Shown: positions 18,874 through 28,908, counted from the stretch's first letter. The stretch: 45,456 nucleotides of DNA from Gammaproteobacteria bacterium (GCA_030148865.1 JASBSR010000032.1:1-45456), one strand, 5' to 3'. Notes: generated from the letters alone by a model not told the origin. Numbers and translations are program-made.

Positions 18874-21526
18874 CCAGCAAACTCGTGCCGACGTTTCGAT
18901 ACGCACTTATGGTATTTGCTTTATCGCCCTGGCGATAGTACTTACCGTAACGCTTAGCTGGTACTCATTGCGGCAATTACAGCAACTTGAGGAAGAAACG
19001 CTACAGAAAAATTATTTGCTCGCTGTAGATGAGCTTGATTTCACACTTTCGCTGCTGCATAGAAACGCACAAGAACTGGCTTTAAAACTCGCGAACTGGG
19101 ATGAAACTGTTCAACAGTTTGGAAATGCCACCTATTACGGTTACTGGCGCAATACCCGTATTCCCGATTCGGGTATAATGCCACCATACTACGAGGCGAT
19201 TGCCTTATACAATGCGGATGGTGTGCCATTGTCATCGCTGCATAATTCACCTATGCCCGCCAAAGTCGGGCTCAAGGATGTGGGCGGCTGGGTACAGCTG
19301 GATGAGCAAGACAAGCACTATCACTACTATTACTTGCTGGCAATCAAGGACAGCAACAAGCACGGCGGGATTTTTGGTTACCTTGCGCTTGAGTTTGATT
19401 TTCTCGGTGCCGTCCAGTATCTACAAAAATTCCGCTATATCGACATCAGTAGTCTATCAGCGTACGGACAGAACCAGGGACTCATTCCTGAGGGACAGAT
19501 ACTCTCACATTTAAGATTCTCCGTCGTCAGCTACCCCGAGTTTACCGCTCTCCAGGATTTAATGAAATCCACGCTTGTCCAGCTGGGTCTGATGGGTGGC
19601 GGCTTATCATTGTTACTCTGGTATTTACTCGCCAAGCTGGTCATGATTCCACTGCAGCGTTTATCACAGCTTGTTGACACCATGAAAAAAAGTGATGGTG
19701 GCCTGCTACAAGATGAAAAACCCGGGTTGCTCTCGGTTGTCGAGTTTGAAAAAGTTAAAGCTTCACTAACAGACTACCATCACCGGCTGGAAAAAGGCAG
19801 CGCCGCATTACTAAATAATGAATCGCGCATGCGTGCGATTCTGGATAATGTTGCCGACGGAATTATTATTCACGATGTGAATGGAATCATTGAATCATTA
19901 AACCCGGCTGCAGAAAATATTTTCAGCTGTAACAGCCATGAGGTTATTGGCAAGGCCATTACCTGCCTGATATCGCCCGGTGATACTAATCTATACATGC
20001 ACTATTTTGCGAGTCTGACTAGATCCAATGCAGGCCAACTGAGCAACAACCTGCCGATTGAACTTCTGGGTTTACGAAAATCTGGCGCAACATTTTATAT
20101 GGACGTCTCTGTCAGTGAGATGTTGCTCAACGACGAAAACCTTTACATCAGCCTGATCCGTGATATCAGCGAGCGCAAACATGCTCAAGATCAAATTCAC
20201 CATCTTGCTTTTTATGATTCTCTCACGGGTTTGCCAAACAGACAGTTATTTCACAATAAAATTAATGCGGCCCTAAATCACGCACGCGACCACAACAAAC
20301 AGCTGGCGACACTATTTCTTGATCTCGACCGCTTTAAGAAAATTAATGACTCGCTCGGCCACAGCATTGGCGACTCTTTACTCAAAGAAGTTGCCGATCG
20401 CCTTCGCAAATGCGTGCGCGATAGTGACACTATTATGCACGATTCACCATCGGGCCTTGAGCTGGCACGACTCGGTGGCGATGAATTCACATTATTGCTG
20501 GTCAACCTCGATTCTATCGATGATGCCGCTGTTATCGCCAAGCGCGTTATTCGCTCGCTTAATGTTCCTTTTTTACTCGATGCACACGAAATTGTAGTCA
20601 CACCCAGCATTGGAATTTCTGTATTTCCTGCCGACGGCGAGGACGTCGACACTCTGCTTAAGCATGCAGACACCGCCATGTACAATGCCAAAGAGGCGGG
20701 TCGCAATAACTTCAAGTTTTATGTCGATTCAATGAATGTGCGCTCGCTGGAAACACTTAGCCTTGAAAACGACTTGCGCAACGCGATTGAGCGCGATGAA
20801 TTTGAACTGTATTACCAGCCACAGGTCGATATACAAACTAACCGTATCGTTGGTGTTGAGGCTTTACTCCGCTGGCAACATACAACTCTTGGCTCCATAC
20901 CACCCGATAATTTTATTCCGCTCGCAGAAGACCTGGGTTTGATGCTACCAATCGGGGAATGGGTACTTAACACGGCGTGTGCCCAAAAGCGGATATGGAA
21001 CGACACCGGTTTTCAGCAACTACGCATGGCGGTTAATGTCTCCAGCCAGCAATTTAGTGACGGCCAGCTGGCCACTACGATTAAACATGCTTTAGAAACC
21101 TACCATATTGCACCTGATAGTCTCGATGTTGAACTTACCGAGTCGATTATTATGCAGGATGCGGAAAGCGCTATTGCTGCACTTCGTGAGATTAAGGCCA
21201 TGGGCGTTGAGATATCTGTCGATGATTTTGGCACTGGCTATTCTTCTTTGAGCTATTTACATCGGTTTCCGCTGGATACACTCAAGATCGACCGTAGTTT
21301 TGTTAAAGACATTGAGTCAGACTCTTATGAACGTGCCATCACCAGAACCATTATTACAATGGCACATAACCTGGATCTGAACGTGATTGCTGAAGGTGTA
21401 GAAACCCAGGCACAGCTCAATTTACTGACTAAATACGGTTGCGATCAGCTACAGGGTTACCTTTTCAGCAAGCCGCTGCCCGCAGACGACATGACTGCAC
21501 TTCTGCGCGAACACACAGACAAATAG
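18857..21526 (+). CDS. Membrane CHASE4-PAS-GGDEF-EAL c-di-GMP enzyme
   Basis: An 889-residue signalling protein. The ATG at 18857 is chosen over 18833 because AGGTGG lies at 18842-18847. A membrane helix (about 15-35) and another (about 240-265) bracket a periplasmic CHASE4-like sensor containing LANWDETVQQFG. A PAS domain begins near residue 325 (MRAILDNVADGIIIHD). The cyclase motif GGDEF is intact at 540-544, and the phosphodiesterase motifs are intact: EALLRW at 668, ELTESIIM, DDFGTGYSS at 789. The RDSD that normally forms the inhibitory site five residues before GGDEF is displaced by about ten inserted residues. The balance of the two activities cannot be predicted. Confidence 0.93.
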   Translation: MSSHSDQQTRADVSIRTYGICFIALAIVLTVTLSWYSLRQLQQLEEETLQKNYLLAVDELDFTLSLLHRNAQELALKLANWDETVQQFGNATYYGYWRNTRIPDSGIMPPYYEAIALYNADGVPLSSLHNSPMPAKVGLKDVGGWVQLDEQDKHYHYYYLLAIKDSNKHGGIFGYLALEFDFLGAVQYLQKFRYIDISSLSAYGQNQGLIPEGQILSHLRFSVVSYPEFTALQDLMKSTLVQLGLMGGGLSLLLWYLLAKLVMIPLQRLSQLVDTMKKSDGGLLQDEKPGLLSVVEFEKVKASLTDYHHRLEKGSAALLNNESRMRAILDNVADGIIIHDVNGIIESLNPAAENIFSCNSHEVIGKAITCLISPGDTNLYMHYFASLTRSNAGQLSNNLPIELLGLRKSGATFYMDVSVSEMLLNDENLYISLIRDISERKHAQDQIHHLAFYDSLTGLPNRQLFHNKINAALNHARDHNKQLATLFLDLDRFKKINDSLGHSIGDSLLKEVADRLRKCVRDSDTIMHDSPSGLELARLGGDEFTLLLVNLDSIDDAAVIAKRVIRSLNVPFLLDAHEIVVTPSIGISVFPADGEDVDTLLKHADTAMYNAKEAGRNNFKFYVDSMNVRSLETLSLENDLRNAIERDEFELYYQPQVDIQTNRIVGVEALLRWQHTTLGSIPPDNFIPLAEDLGLMLPIGEWVLNTACAQKRIWNDTGFQQLRMAVNVSSQQFSDGQLATTIKHALETYHIAPDSLDVELTESIIMQDAESAIAALREIKAMGVEISVDDFGTGYSSLSYLHRFPLDTLKIDRSFVKDIESDSYERAITRTIITMAHNLDLNVIAEGVETQAQLNLLTKYGCDQLQGYLFSKPLPADDMTALLREHTDK

Positions 21527-21536
21527 CGCCTTGCAG

Positions 21537-21563
21537 GTCGGGTTAGCATCAGTGTCACCCGAC
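21537..21563 (+). terminator. Possible terminator after the GGDEF-EAL gene
   Basis: A perfect 7-base-pair GC-rich stem (GTCGGGT with ACCCGAC, 13-base loop) starts 11 bases after the stop codon and is followed by AGCTTTT. The T run is short and offset, so strength is uncertain. Confidence 0.45.
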
Positions 21564-21661
21564 AGCTTTTACGCTCTTGTCGCGTTACGACATAAAACGC
21601 CTGGCACAGCCGCGGAGTCTTTTTTGTAGGCCAGGCCAGCGACAGCATAAGCTGACAACCC

Positions 21662-23542
21662 CTAACCGGCAGATTTTTTCAAATGCACCATCAATAGCGA
21701 TATTGCAGCGGGCGTAATCCCCGGAATGCGTGCCGCCTGGCCGATGGTTTCGGGTTTGTGATCATTGAGTTTTTGACAAACCTCAGCAGATAAACCACGC
21801 ACACTTTTATAATCACTGATTTTGGTGATCGATGTGCTTTCATTACGTTTAGCTTTTTCGATTTCATTTAACTGGCGATCAAGATAGCCGGAATACTTCG
21901 CCTGAATTTCGACCTGTTCTTTTGCGGCTTCACTAATATCGACCTCGCCGATAATCTCGGTGAGCGCCGCATAATTGATTTTCGGGCGACGCAATATTTC
22001 GCTAGCCTTGTATTCATGTGCCAATGGTTTTTCACATTTGTCGGATATAGCTTTACCAAAAGCTGAGCCGGGTTTGATCAAAATTTCATCAAGACGCTGT
22101 TGTTCTTTTGCTATCGCTTCGCGTTTGGTTTCGAATGCCTGCCAGTGGGTATCGCTAATCAAACCCCGTTCACGCGCAATTTCCGTTAGGCGCAAATCAG
22201 CATTGTCTTCGCGCAGTATCAAACGATACTCGGCGCGTGACGTGAACATGCGATACGGTTCCTGCGTGCCTAGAGTCACCAGATCATCCACCAGTACACC
22301 GATATACGCCTGATCACGTGTCGGGCACCAGGCGTCTTTTTCGCGCACAGACTGCACCGCATTAATCGCGGCTAATAAACCCTGGGCAGCGGCTTCTTCA
22401 TAACCGGTGGTACCGTTTATTTGTCCGGCGAAAAACAGGCCGTTGATATATTTGGTTTCCAGTGAGGCTTTTAAATCGCGCGGATCAAAATAATCGTATT
22501 CAATCGCATAACCCGGGCGGGTGATATGTGCGTTTTCAAAACCTTTGATGGTACGAACAAATTCAAACTGAACGTCGAACGGCAGACTGGTGGAAATACC
22601 ATTGGGATAGACTTCGTGGGTGTTTAAACCTTCGGGTTCGATAAAAATCTGGTGCGAGGTTTTATCAGCAAAGCGCACAATCTTGTCTTCGATTGACGGA
22701 CAGTAACGCGGGCCGATGCCTTCGATGACACCGCTGTACATCGGTGAGCGATACAGGCTGTTGCGCAATAATTCATGGCTGCGTTCATTGGTGTGGGTAA
22801 TGTGACAGGCGACCTGCGCAGGATGCTGTTCAGCTTTTCCAGTATACGAAAACACCGGCGTGGGTGTATCACCCGGTTGTGCAGCGAGGCCATGATAATT
22901 AATGCTGCGACCATCGATGCGCGGCGGGGTACCGGTTTTTAAACGACCGACACGCAAGGGCAGTTCGCGTAAACGATTCGCCAAGGCAATCGATGGTGGA
23001 TCACCGGCACGGCCGCCGGAATAATTGCTTTCACCGATATGAATTTTGCCGCCAAGAAAAGTGCCCACAGTGAGCACCACGGCGCGAGCGGAAAATTTCA
23101 GCCCCATCTGGGTGACGACGCCGGTGACATGCTCCTTCTGGCCATCGCGCTCGACGCTGATATCGTCCACCGCCTGCTGGAAGATCGAGAGATTGGGCTG
23201 ATTTTCCAGAACCTCGCGCACTGCGGCTTTGTAGCGCACACGGTCGGCCTGGGCGCGGGTAGCGCGCACCGCCGGGCCCTTGCTGCGATTGAGAATCCGA
23301 AACTGGATACCACCGCAATCAGCGGCTTTCGCCATGACCCCGCCCATGGCATCAATTTCTTTCACCAGATGGCCTTTGCCGATGCCGCCAATGGCCGGAT
23401 TGCAGCTCATCTGGCCGAGCGTCTCTATATTATGGGTCAGCAACAGGGTTTTTGCGCCCATGCGCGCGGCCGCGAGCGCGGCCTCGGTGCCGGCGTGGCC
23501 GCCGCCAATGATGATAACGTCAAAGTGTTCGCTGTAATGCAT
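21662..23542 (-). CDS. mnmG: tRNA uridine-34 5-carboxymethylaminomethyl modification enzyme MnmG (GidA)
   Basis: A 626-residue FAD enzyme that, with MnmE, adds the carboxymethylaminomethyl group to U34 of certain tRNAs. The FAD-binding motif [17 protein letters not shown] is at residues 13-29, [19 protein letters not shown] and the GGRAGDPPS segment are family signatures, and [20 protein letters not shown] is the second conserved block. The C-terminal helical domain ends [20 protein letters not shown]. It lies on the other side of the origin from its partner mnmE (41311-42645). The usual neighbour rsmG is displaced by the inserted pair of genes. Confidence 0.97.
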   Translation of the reverse strand: MHYSEHFDVIIIGGGHAGTEAALAAARMGAKTLLLTHNIETLGQMSCNPAIGGIGKGHLVKEIDAMGGVMAKAADCGGIQFRILNRSKGPAVRATRAQADRVRYKAAVREVLENQPNLSIFQQAVDDISVERDGQKEHVTGVVTQMGLKFSARAVVLTVGTFLGGKIHIGESNYSGGRAGDPPSIALANRLRELPLRVGRLKTGTPPRIDGRSINYHGLAAQPGDTPTPVFSYTGKAEQHPAQVACHITHTNERSHELLRNSLYRSPMYSGVIEGIGPRYCPSIEDKIVRFADKTSHQIFIEPEGLNTHEVYPNGISTSLPFDVQFEFVRTIKGFENAHITRPGYAIEYDYFDPRDLKASLETKYINGLFFAGQINGTTGYEEAAAQGLLAAINAVQSVREKDAWCPTRDQAYIGVLVDDLVTLGTQEPYRMFTSRAEYRLILREDNADLRLTEIARERGLISDTHWQAFETKREAIAKEQQRLDEILIKPGSAFGKAISDKCEKPLAHEYKASEILRRPKINYAALTEIIGEVDISEAAKEQVEIQAKYSGYLDRQLNEIEKAKRNESTSITKISDYKSVRGLSAEVCQKLNDHKPETIGQAARIPGITPAAISLLMVHLKKSAG

Positions 23543-23803
23543 GGTTTTCCGGGTGGCTCTGATCTGGGAGTGAATTATATGCCAGATCAGTGGCTTGGGT
23601 GAATATCCCGTGACTTAACATTTTCCAAGCAGGGTCTCGATTCAGCAAGACCGACCATGCTAGGCTTGTCTGTGCTCATAAGTAAATTCAATATATATTA
23701 GTAAACAATAATTTATTTATATACCCTTTAGTTTTACTAATTGGCCATCCCGCCGGTTTTTCGGCTAAATGGCCGACCGCCCGCATATCAACAGGTATAC
23801 ATA
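23543..23803. other. Divergent intergenic region between mnmG and soeA
   Basis: The 261 bases carry the start regions of mnmG (minus) and soeA (plus). The stretch from about 23690 to 23735 is very AT-rich and is a likely promoter area for soeABC. No clear pair of -35 and -10 boxes with standard spacing was found, and no coding sequence is evident. Confidence 0.4.
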
Positions 23804-26710
23804 ATGTCAAAACCGCTGCACGATCCGCTGTCCAGATCGATCGATGAGTCCAGCCGGATCGAGGTTAAGAACACCACTTGTTATATGTGTGCCTGCCGTT
23901 GCGGTATCCGTGTCACCATTCGCGACGGTGATGTGCGTTATATCGAGGGCAACCCCGAACACCCATTAAACAAGGGCGTGATCTGCGCCAAAGGCGCGTC
24001 TGGCATCATGAAACAATACTCGCCCGCACGCCTGACCCAGCCGCTGATGCGCAAGGCCGGCAGCGACCGCGGCGCCGGTGCCTTTGAAGTGGTGAGTTGG
24101 GAAAAAGCTTTCGGCATTCTCGAAGAGCGCCTCGCCAATATTCGCCATACCGACCCGAAGCAATTTGCTCTGTTCACCGGCCGCGACCAGATGCAGGCAC
24201 TCACTGGTCTGTTCGCCAAGCAGTTCGGCACACCCAACTATGCGGCACACGGTGGTTTTTGTTCGGTGAACATGGCTGCCGGCATGATTTACACCATCGG
24301 CGGTTCATTCTGGGAGTTCGGTGGCCCGGATTTACAGCGTTCAAAATTGTTCGTGATGATCGGCACCGCCGAAGACCATCATTCTAACCCGATGAAAATC
24401 GAGTTATCCAAATTCAAGCGCAACGGCGGCAAATTTATCGCCATCAACCCGGTACGCAGCGGTTATGCCGCAATTGCGGATGAGTGGGTACCGATCAAGC
24501 CCGGCACCGATGGCGCGCTGCTGATGGCGCTGATCAACGAAATTATCAAGCAGGGTCTGTACGATCGCGACTTTCTGGTGAAATACAGCAACTCGGCCGA
24601 GCTGGTGAATATGGACGAAGCCTCCAGCGAGCACGGCATGTTCGTACGCCACGAAGTGCCGAAAGAAGAAGGCTGTTTCGATCCGCAGAACAAACTGTGG
24701 TGGGATCGCGAGCTGAATAAGCCGGTGATCATGCACAGCGAAGATTCGGATCCATATCTGCTCGGTGAATTCAAGTTAGATGATAATACCCCGGTGAAAA
24801 CCGCGTTTCAGTTGCTGGTCGATCGGGTCAAAGATTACACCCCGGAATGGGCAGCTAAAATCACCGGTATTCCTGCCGACACCATCAAGCGCCTGGCCTA
24901 TGAAATGGGCATCACCGCGCGCGATGAAAAAATTGAATTACCCATCGCCTGGACCGACACCTGGGGCAAGGAACACGATCGCATCACCGGCAACCCGGTG
25001 GCGTTCCACGCCATGCGCGGGCTGGCGGCACATTCCAATGGTTTCCAGACCATCCGCAGTCTCTCCATATTAATGAGTATTCTGGGGACGATTGATCGCC
25101 CCGGTGGTTTCCGCCACAAGGCGCCGTTCCCGCGGCCGATTCCACCCTGTGCGAAAACCCCGACCGGGCCGGAAGCGGTGCAACCCGATACTCCGCTGGA
25201 CGGCATGCCACTGGGCTGGCCTGCAGATCCCGATGATTTGTTCGTCGACGACAACGGCGAACCAGTGCGTATCGATAAAGCCTTTTCCTGGGAATACCCG
25301 CTGGCGGTGCACGGCCTGATGCACAATGTGATCACCAATGCCTGGCGTGGTGATCCCTACAAGATTGATACTCTGTTGATTTTCATGGCCAACATGGCGT
25401 GGAATTCAAGCATGAACACCGAGCAGGTGCGCCACATGCTCAACGACAAAGACGATAACGGTGAATACAAGATTCCATTCATCGCGGTCTGTGATGCGTT
25501 TGAATCGGAAATGGTGAGCTTCGCCGATCTGATTTTGCCCGACACCACCTATCTGGAACGTCACGATGTGATGTCGATGCTGGACCGTCCGATTTCAGAA
25601 TTCGACGGCCCGGTCGACTCGGTGCGTATTCCCGTGGTGCCGCCGACCGGCGAGTGTAAACCGTTTCAGGACGTGTTGATCGAGCTCGGTTCGCGTTTGA
25701 AACTGCCCGCGTTTGTGAATACCGATGGCAACCGTAAATTTCGCGATTATCCCGACTTTGTCGTCAATTACGAAACCGCTCCGGGCTCGGGCATTGGTTT
25801 TCTCGCTGGCTGGCGCGGCAAAGGCGGCGAAAAGTTTATGAAAGGCGAACCCAATCCCAAACAATGGGAAATGTACGAAAAGAACAACTGTGTATTTCAT
25901 TATGAGTTGCCCAGGTCGTATCAGTACATGCGCAACTGGAACCAGGGCTATCTGGAATGGGCCAAGCGCCATAGCCTGACGCGTTATGCAGAACCGATTA
26001 ATATTCATATTTATTCTGAAGTGCTGCAAAAGTTCAGGCTCGCCGCGCAGGGCAAGTCGGATGGCAAACAACCCCCGGAACATTTGCGCAGTCGCATTGA
26101 TGAACATTTTGATCCGCTGCCGTTTTTCTCCGAGCCCCTCGAAACGCTGTCCACTGATTTGCGCAAGTATCCCCTGAACGCGATCACACAACGACCGATG
26201 GCGATGTACCACTCCTGGGATTCACAAAATGCCTGGTTACGTCAGATTCATACCCATAACTATTTGCACGTCAATCCGAAAACCGCGCGCGCTGCCAATA
26301 TCGAAGATGGCGGCTGGATCTGGGTGGAATCGATGCACGGCAAAGTGCGTTGCATGTGCCGTTACTCGGAAGCGGTGGAACCTGGCACAGTCTGGACCTG
26401 GAACGCGATTGGCAAAGCCTCCGGCACCTGGGGCCTGAGCCAAAACGCGAACGAATCCAACAAGGGCTTCCTGCTCAACCATTTAATCAGCGAAGAATTA
26501 CCCGCGCGTAGCGACGGCGCAAAATTTTCGAACTCGGATCCGATTACCGGCCAGGCCGGCTGGTACGATGTGCGGGTGAGGATTTATCCGGTCGCCGCCG
26601 GCGAACCGGAAGAAACGTATCCACAATTTACCGCGACGGCGCCCATGCCGAACGCAAAACGCAAACCATCACACTGGCTGAAATACTTTGCTGGCGGGAG
26701 AAAATCATGA
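23804..26710 (+). CDS. soeA: Molybdopterin oxidoreductase, sulfite:quinone oxidoreductase subunit SoeA
   Basis: A 968-residue molybdoenzyme of the DMSO reductase family. The ATG at 23804 precedes a cytoplasmic N-terminus without a Tat signal. One 4Fe-4S cluster is bound by Cys26-x2-Cys29-x3-Cys33 and Cys61, with Lys63 behind it; Cys153 in GGFCSVN is the likely molybdenum ligand. The lack of a Tat signal, the four-cluster partner subunit and the DmsC-like anchor downstream match SoeABC, which oxidises sulfite to sulfate on the cytoplasmic side in Allochromatium vinosum. Periplasmic relatives such as PsrA, PhsA and TtrA carry Tat signals, so they fit less well. Substrate assignment is inference. 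It overlaps soeB by four bases (ATGA). Confidence 0.8.
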   Translation: MSKPLHDPLSRSIDESSRIEVKNTTCYMCACRCGIRVTIRDGDVRYIEGNPEHPLNKGVICAKGASGIMKQYSPARLTQPLMRKAGSDRGAGAFEVVSWEKAFGILEERLANIRHTDPKQFALFTGRDQMQALTGLFAKQFGTPNYAAHGGFCSVNMAAGMIYTIGGSFWEFGGPDLQRSKLFVMIGTAEDHHSNPMKIELSKFKRNGGKFIAINPVRSGYAAIADEWVPIKPGTDGALLMALINEIIKQGLYDRDFLVKYSNSAELVNMDEASSEHGMFVRHEVPKEEGCFDPQNKLWWDRELNKPVIMHSEDSDPYLLGEFKLDDNTPVKTAFQLLVDRVKDYTPEWAAKITGIPADTIKRLAYEMGITARDEKIELPIAWTDTWGKEHDRITGNPVAFHAMRGLAAHSNGFQTIRSLSILMSILGTIDRPGGFRHKAPFPRPIPPCAKTPTGPEAVQPDTPLDGMPLGWPADPDDLFVDDNGEPVRIDKAFSWEYPLAVHGLMHNVITNAWRGDPYKIDTLLIFMANMAWNSSMNTEQVRHMLNDKDDNGEYKIPFIAVCDAFESEMVSFADLILPDTTYLERHDVMSMLDRPISEFDGPVDSVRIPVVPPTGECKPFQDVLIELGSRLKLPAFVNTDGNRKFRDYPDFVVNYETAPGSGIGFLAGWRGKGGEKFMKGEPNPKQWEMYEKNNCVFHYELPRSYQYMRNWNQGYLEWAKRHSLTRYAEPINIHIYSEVLQKFRLAAQGKSDGKQPPEHLRSRIDEHFDPLPFFSEPLETLSTDLRKYPLNAITQRPMAMYHSWDSQNAWLRQIHTHNYLHVNPKTARAANIEDGGWIWVESMHGKVRCMCRYSEAVEPGTVWTWNAIGKASGTWGLSQNANESNKGFLLNHLISEELPARSDGAKFSNSDPITGQAGWYDVRVRIYPVAAGEPEETYPQFTATAPMPNAKRKPSHWLKYFAGGRKS

Positions 26711-27438
26711 AGCAACTTGCGCTCGTCATTGATTTGAATGTCTGCGTCGGCTGTCATGCCTGCGTCACCAGCTGCAAGGAGTGGAACACCTCCGGCAGTG
26801 CGGGTTTTATGTCGGACTACAACCCTTACGAAAAAGACCCGACTGGCACGTTTTTCAATCGCGTACAAACTTTTGAAGTCGGCGAATTCCCGAACACCCA
26901 GACCGTGCATTTTCCAAAAAGCTGTTTGCATTGTGAAGACCCGCCGTGTGTTCCGGTGTGTCCAACCGGCGCCAGTTATAAGCGCCCGGAAGATGGCATC
27001 GTACTGGTGGATTACGACAAATGCATCGGTTGTAAATATTGTTCCTGGGCCTGCCCCTACGGCGCGCGCGAGCTCGATGAAAGCCAGAAAGTCATGAAAA
27101 AATGCACGCTCTGCGTCGATCGCATTTATGATGAAGCCCTGCCGGAAAGCGAACGCAAACCGGCCTGTGTGCTCGCCTGTCCGACCAGCGCGCGGCTGTT
27201 CGGTGATGTCAATGATCCGGAATCCAGTGTTTCGGTCAACATTCGTGAGAACGGTGGTTATCAGTTAATGCCAGAGTGGGGCACCAAACCTGCCAATCAT
27301 TATTTGCCGCGTCGTCAGACCAGCATTACGATTCACAAAGATGAACTAACTCGCGTGGATAATCCGCTGAAGAAAGAACGTCAGCTGCCGATGCCGGGTA
27401 AAGACGAACAGACACTGGACGATATCACCAGCTGGTAA
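26707..27438 (+). CDS. soeB: Four-cluster iron-sulfur subunit SoeB
   Basis: A 243-residue electron-transfer subunit with 16 cysteines in four ferredoxin motifs: C13-x2-C16-x2-C19-x3-C23 in the N-terminal VCVGCHACVTSC, then CLHCEDPPCVPVCP, CIGCKYCSWACP and CTLCVDRI with CVLACP. It carries electrons from the molybdenum subunit to the membrane anchor. There is no signal peptide, as expected for a cytoplasmic complex. The start overlaps the soeA stop (ATGA), and 17 bases separate it from soeC. Confidence 0.85.
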   Translation: MKQLALVIDLNVCVGCHACVTSCKEWNTSGSAGFMSDYNPYEKDPTGTFFNRVQTFEVGEFPNTQTVHFPKSCLHCEDPPCVPVCPTGASYKRPEDGIVLVDYDKCIGCKYCSWACPYGARELDESQKVMKKCTLCVDRIYDEALPESERKPACVLACPTSARLFGDVNDPESSVSVNIRENGGYQLMPEWGTKPANHYLPRRQTSITIHKDELTRVDNPLKKERQLPMPGKDEQTLDDITSW

Positions 27439-27455
27439 TAATTTTAGGAGCCATC

Positions 27456-28433
27456 ATGCATCCCGCCTTTTCAGTTATTTTTCTTACCACTCTGATCGGT
27501 GCCGGTCAGGGTTTGTTTCTGGCCCTGTACACCGGCCAGCTGTACTCGGCTTTTAATGTTCTGCCGATTCAGGATTCGCATACTTTTTATGGCATCGGCA
27601 GCCTGATTGCGTTTTTGTTTTTATGCGCAGGACTGTTTGCTTCATTTTTTCATCTCGGCCATCCCGAACGCGCCTGGCGTTCGGCAGCAATGTGGCGAAC
27701 TTCGTGGCTATCGCGCGAGGTAATCGTATTACCGGCGTTTATCGCCACCACCATGATCTACGGTATTGTGCATTATTTTGATCTAAATCCGGTGTTGTTC
27801 ACCCTGGGCGGCGCATTCCCTGTCGATTTGTCTTTGTTAATCGGGGCGGTCAATACCGCGCTGGCGTTTTTGCTGTTTATCTGTACCGGTATGATCTATG
27901 CCTGTATCAAGTTTTTGCAGGAGTGGGCAAGTCCATTAACCGTGATTAATTTTATTTTACTTGGTACCGCTTCCGGTTTTACTCTGGCGGCTTTGTTTTC
28001 TGCTGTGGCGAACTCTGGGCTGGTCGGGTTTTATGCCGGCTGGGCGATTATTATTACAACACTTGCGTTTGTGTCACGCGCGGCTTCTTTGTTGCGCAAT
28101 CGTCAGATCAAATACAAATCCAGCCTTGCGACCGCGATTGGCATACGGCATTCGAGCATTCAGCAAAAGTCGCGTGGTTTTATGGCGGGTTCGTTTAACA
28201 CGCGCGAATATTTTCATGGCGCTTCGCAATGGTTTATGAAAAGTATTAAGTGGGTGTTTTTGGTGCTGGTATTTGCCATACCGCTGGCACTGCTCAGCAT
28301 AGGCCTGAATCAGGTCAGCCTGACCTTGCTCGTGCTGGCCTTTGTTGCACAATATACTGGTTTGATCGCTGAGCGCTGGTTTTTCTTCGCCCAGGCCAAT
28401 CACCCACAGAACCTGTATTACCAGACTATCTAA
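27456..28433 (+). CDS. soeC: DmsC-like membrane anchor subunit SoeC
   Basis: A 325-residue protein with about eight membrane helices, starting HPAFSVIFLTTLIGAGQGLF as in DmsC/YnfH family quinone-binding anchors. The FFHLGHPERAWRS loop is a conserved family element. It would take up electrons from SoeB and reduce the quinone pool. The family is DmsC and not NrfD-type, which is the anchor type of SoeC. A ribosome site (AGGAG) precedes the ATG, and a strong hairpin terminator follows ten bases after the stop. Confidence 0.82.
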   Translation: MHPAFSVIFLTTLIGAGQGLFLALYTGQLYSAFNVLPIQDSHTFYGIGSLIAFLFLCAGLFASFFHLGHPERAWRSAAMWRTSWLSREVIVLPAFIATTMIYGIVHYFDLNPVLFTLGGAFPVDLSLLIGAVNTALAFLLFICTGMIYACIKFLQEWASPLTVINFILLGTASGFTLAALFSAVANSGLVGFYAGWAIIITTLAFVSRAASLLRNRQIKYKSSLATAIGIRHSSIQQKSRGFMAGSFNTREYFHGASQWFMKSIKWVFLVLVFAIPLALLSIGLNQVSLTLLVLAFVAQYTGLIAERWFFFAQANHPQNLYYQTI

Positions 28434-28446
28434 CTGCTCACGAAAA

Positions 28447-28484
28447 AACGCCGGCTTTATTGCTGCAACAATAAAGCCGGCGTT
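28447..28484. terminator. Bidirectional terminator between soeC and the convergent small gene
   Basis: A perfect 16-base-pair stem (AACGCCGGCTTTATTG with its complement) around a 6-base loop. On the minus strand it is followed by a run of six T residues, a strong intrinsic terminator for the gene at 28498-28908; on the plus strand it ends soeABC with a weaker tail (ATCTTT). Confidence 0.9.
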
Positions 28485-28497
28485 ATCTTTAACCCCT

Positions 28498-28908
28498 TTA
28501 CTCGGGCACGCCCTGCCAGAGCATTTCATAACCCACTTCGTAGGTGTCATCACAGAACTCACCAAGTTCGGAAAATTTCTCCTTGAAAATTTTATCGGCG
28601 TGCGATTTTTCGTGCTGCTCGAATGATTTCCAGTAGGTGGCTATCACCAGATCGCCCGGTTTAACTTTCTGAGCCGACGGGGTGTCTCCTGGAGTGTCAC
28701 CAATGGTACCTTCCTCGGAAACAAATCCTGAATATTTATATACCTGACCACCAATAAAACCGCCTTTATCGTCTCCGTAGGTGTTTTTCACCACATTACA
28801 CATTTCGCCGAGTACTAGTTCGACGTCTTCCATTTTCACGCCTTTTTTCAGGTCGACCACATTGAAAAGCATGACGCAACCAAAGGGAATTTGTATGGGC
28901 TCAAACAT
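28498..28908 (-). CDS. Small conserved-looking cytoplasmic protein, function unknown
   Basis: A 136-residue protein with a good ribosome site (AGGAG, eight bases before the ATG) and its own terminator, so it is very probably real. I do not recognise the family with certainty. The N-terminal strand FGCVMLFNVVDLKKGVKMED followed by helix ELVLGEMCNVVKNTYG, and the later WKSFEQHEKSHADKIFKEKF, resemble the strand-helix pattern of dimeric alpha-beta barrel proteins such as antibiotic biosynthesis monooxygenases. No signal peptide is present. It converges with soeABC. The residues HEKSHAD could bind a cofactor or metal, which is speculative. Confidence 0.75.
   Translation of the reverse strand: MFEPIQIPFGCVMLFNVVDLKKGVKMEDVELVLGEMCNVVKNTYGDDKGGFIGGQVYKYSGFVSEEGTIGDTPGDTPSAQKVKPGDLVIATYWKSFEQHEKSHADKIFKEKFSELGEFCDDTYEVGYEMLWQGVPE

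Noticed and set aside
25595-26212. Open frame antisense to soeA (205 codons)
   Set aside because: No start signal or domain; explained by codon bias of soeA.
23804-28433. PsrABC, PhsABC or TtrABC (sulfur compound reductases)
   Set aside because: Those have a Tat signal on the large subunit and mostly NrfD-type anchors; here there is neither. Not fully excluded.
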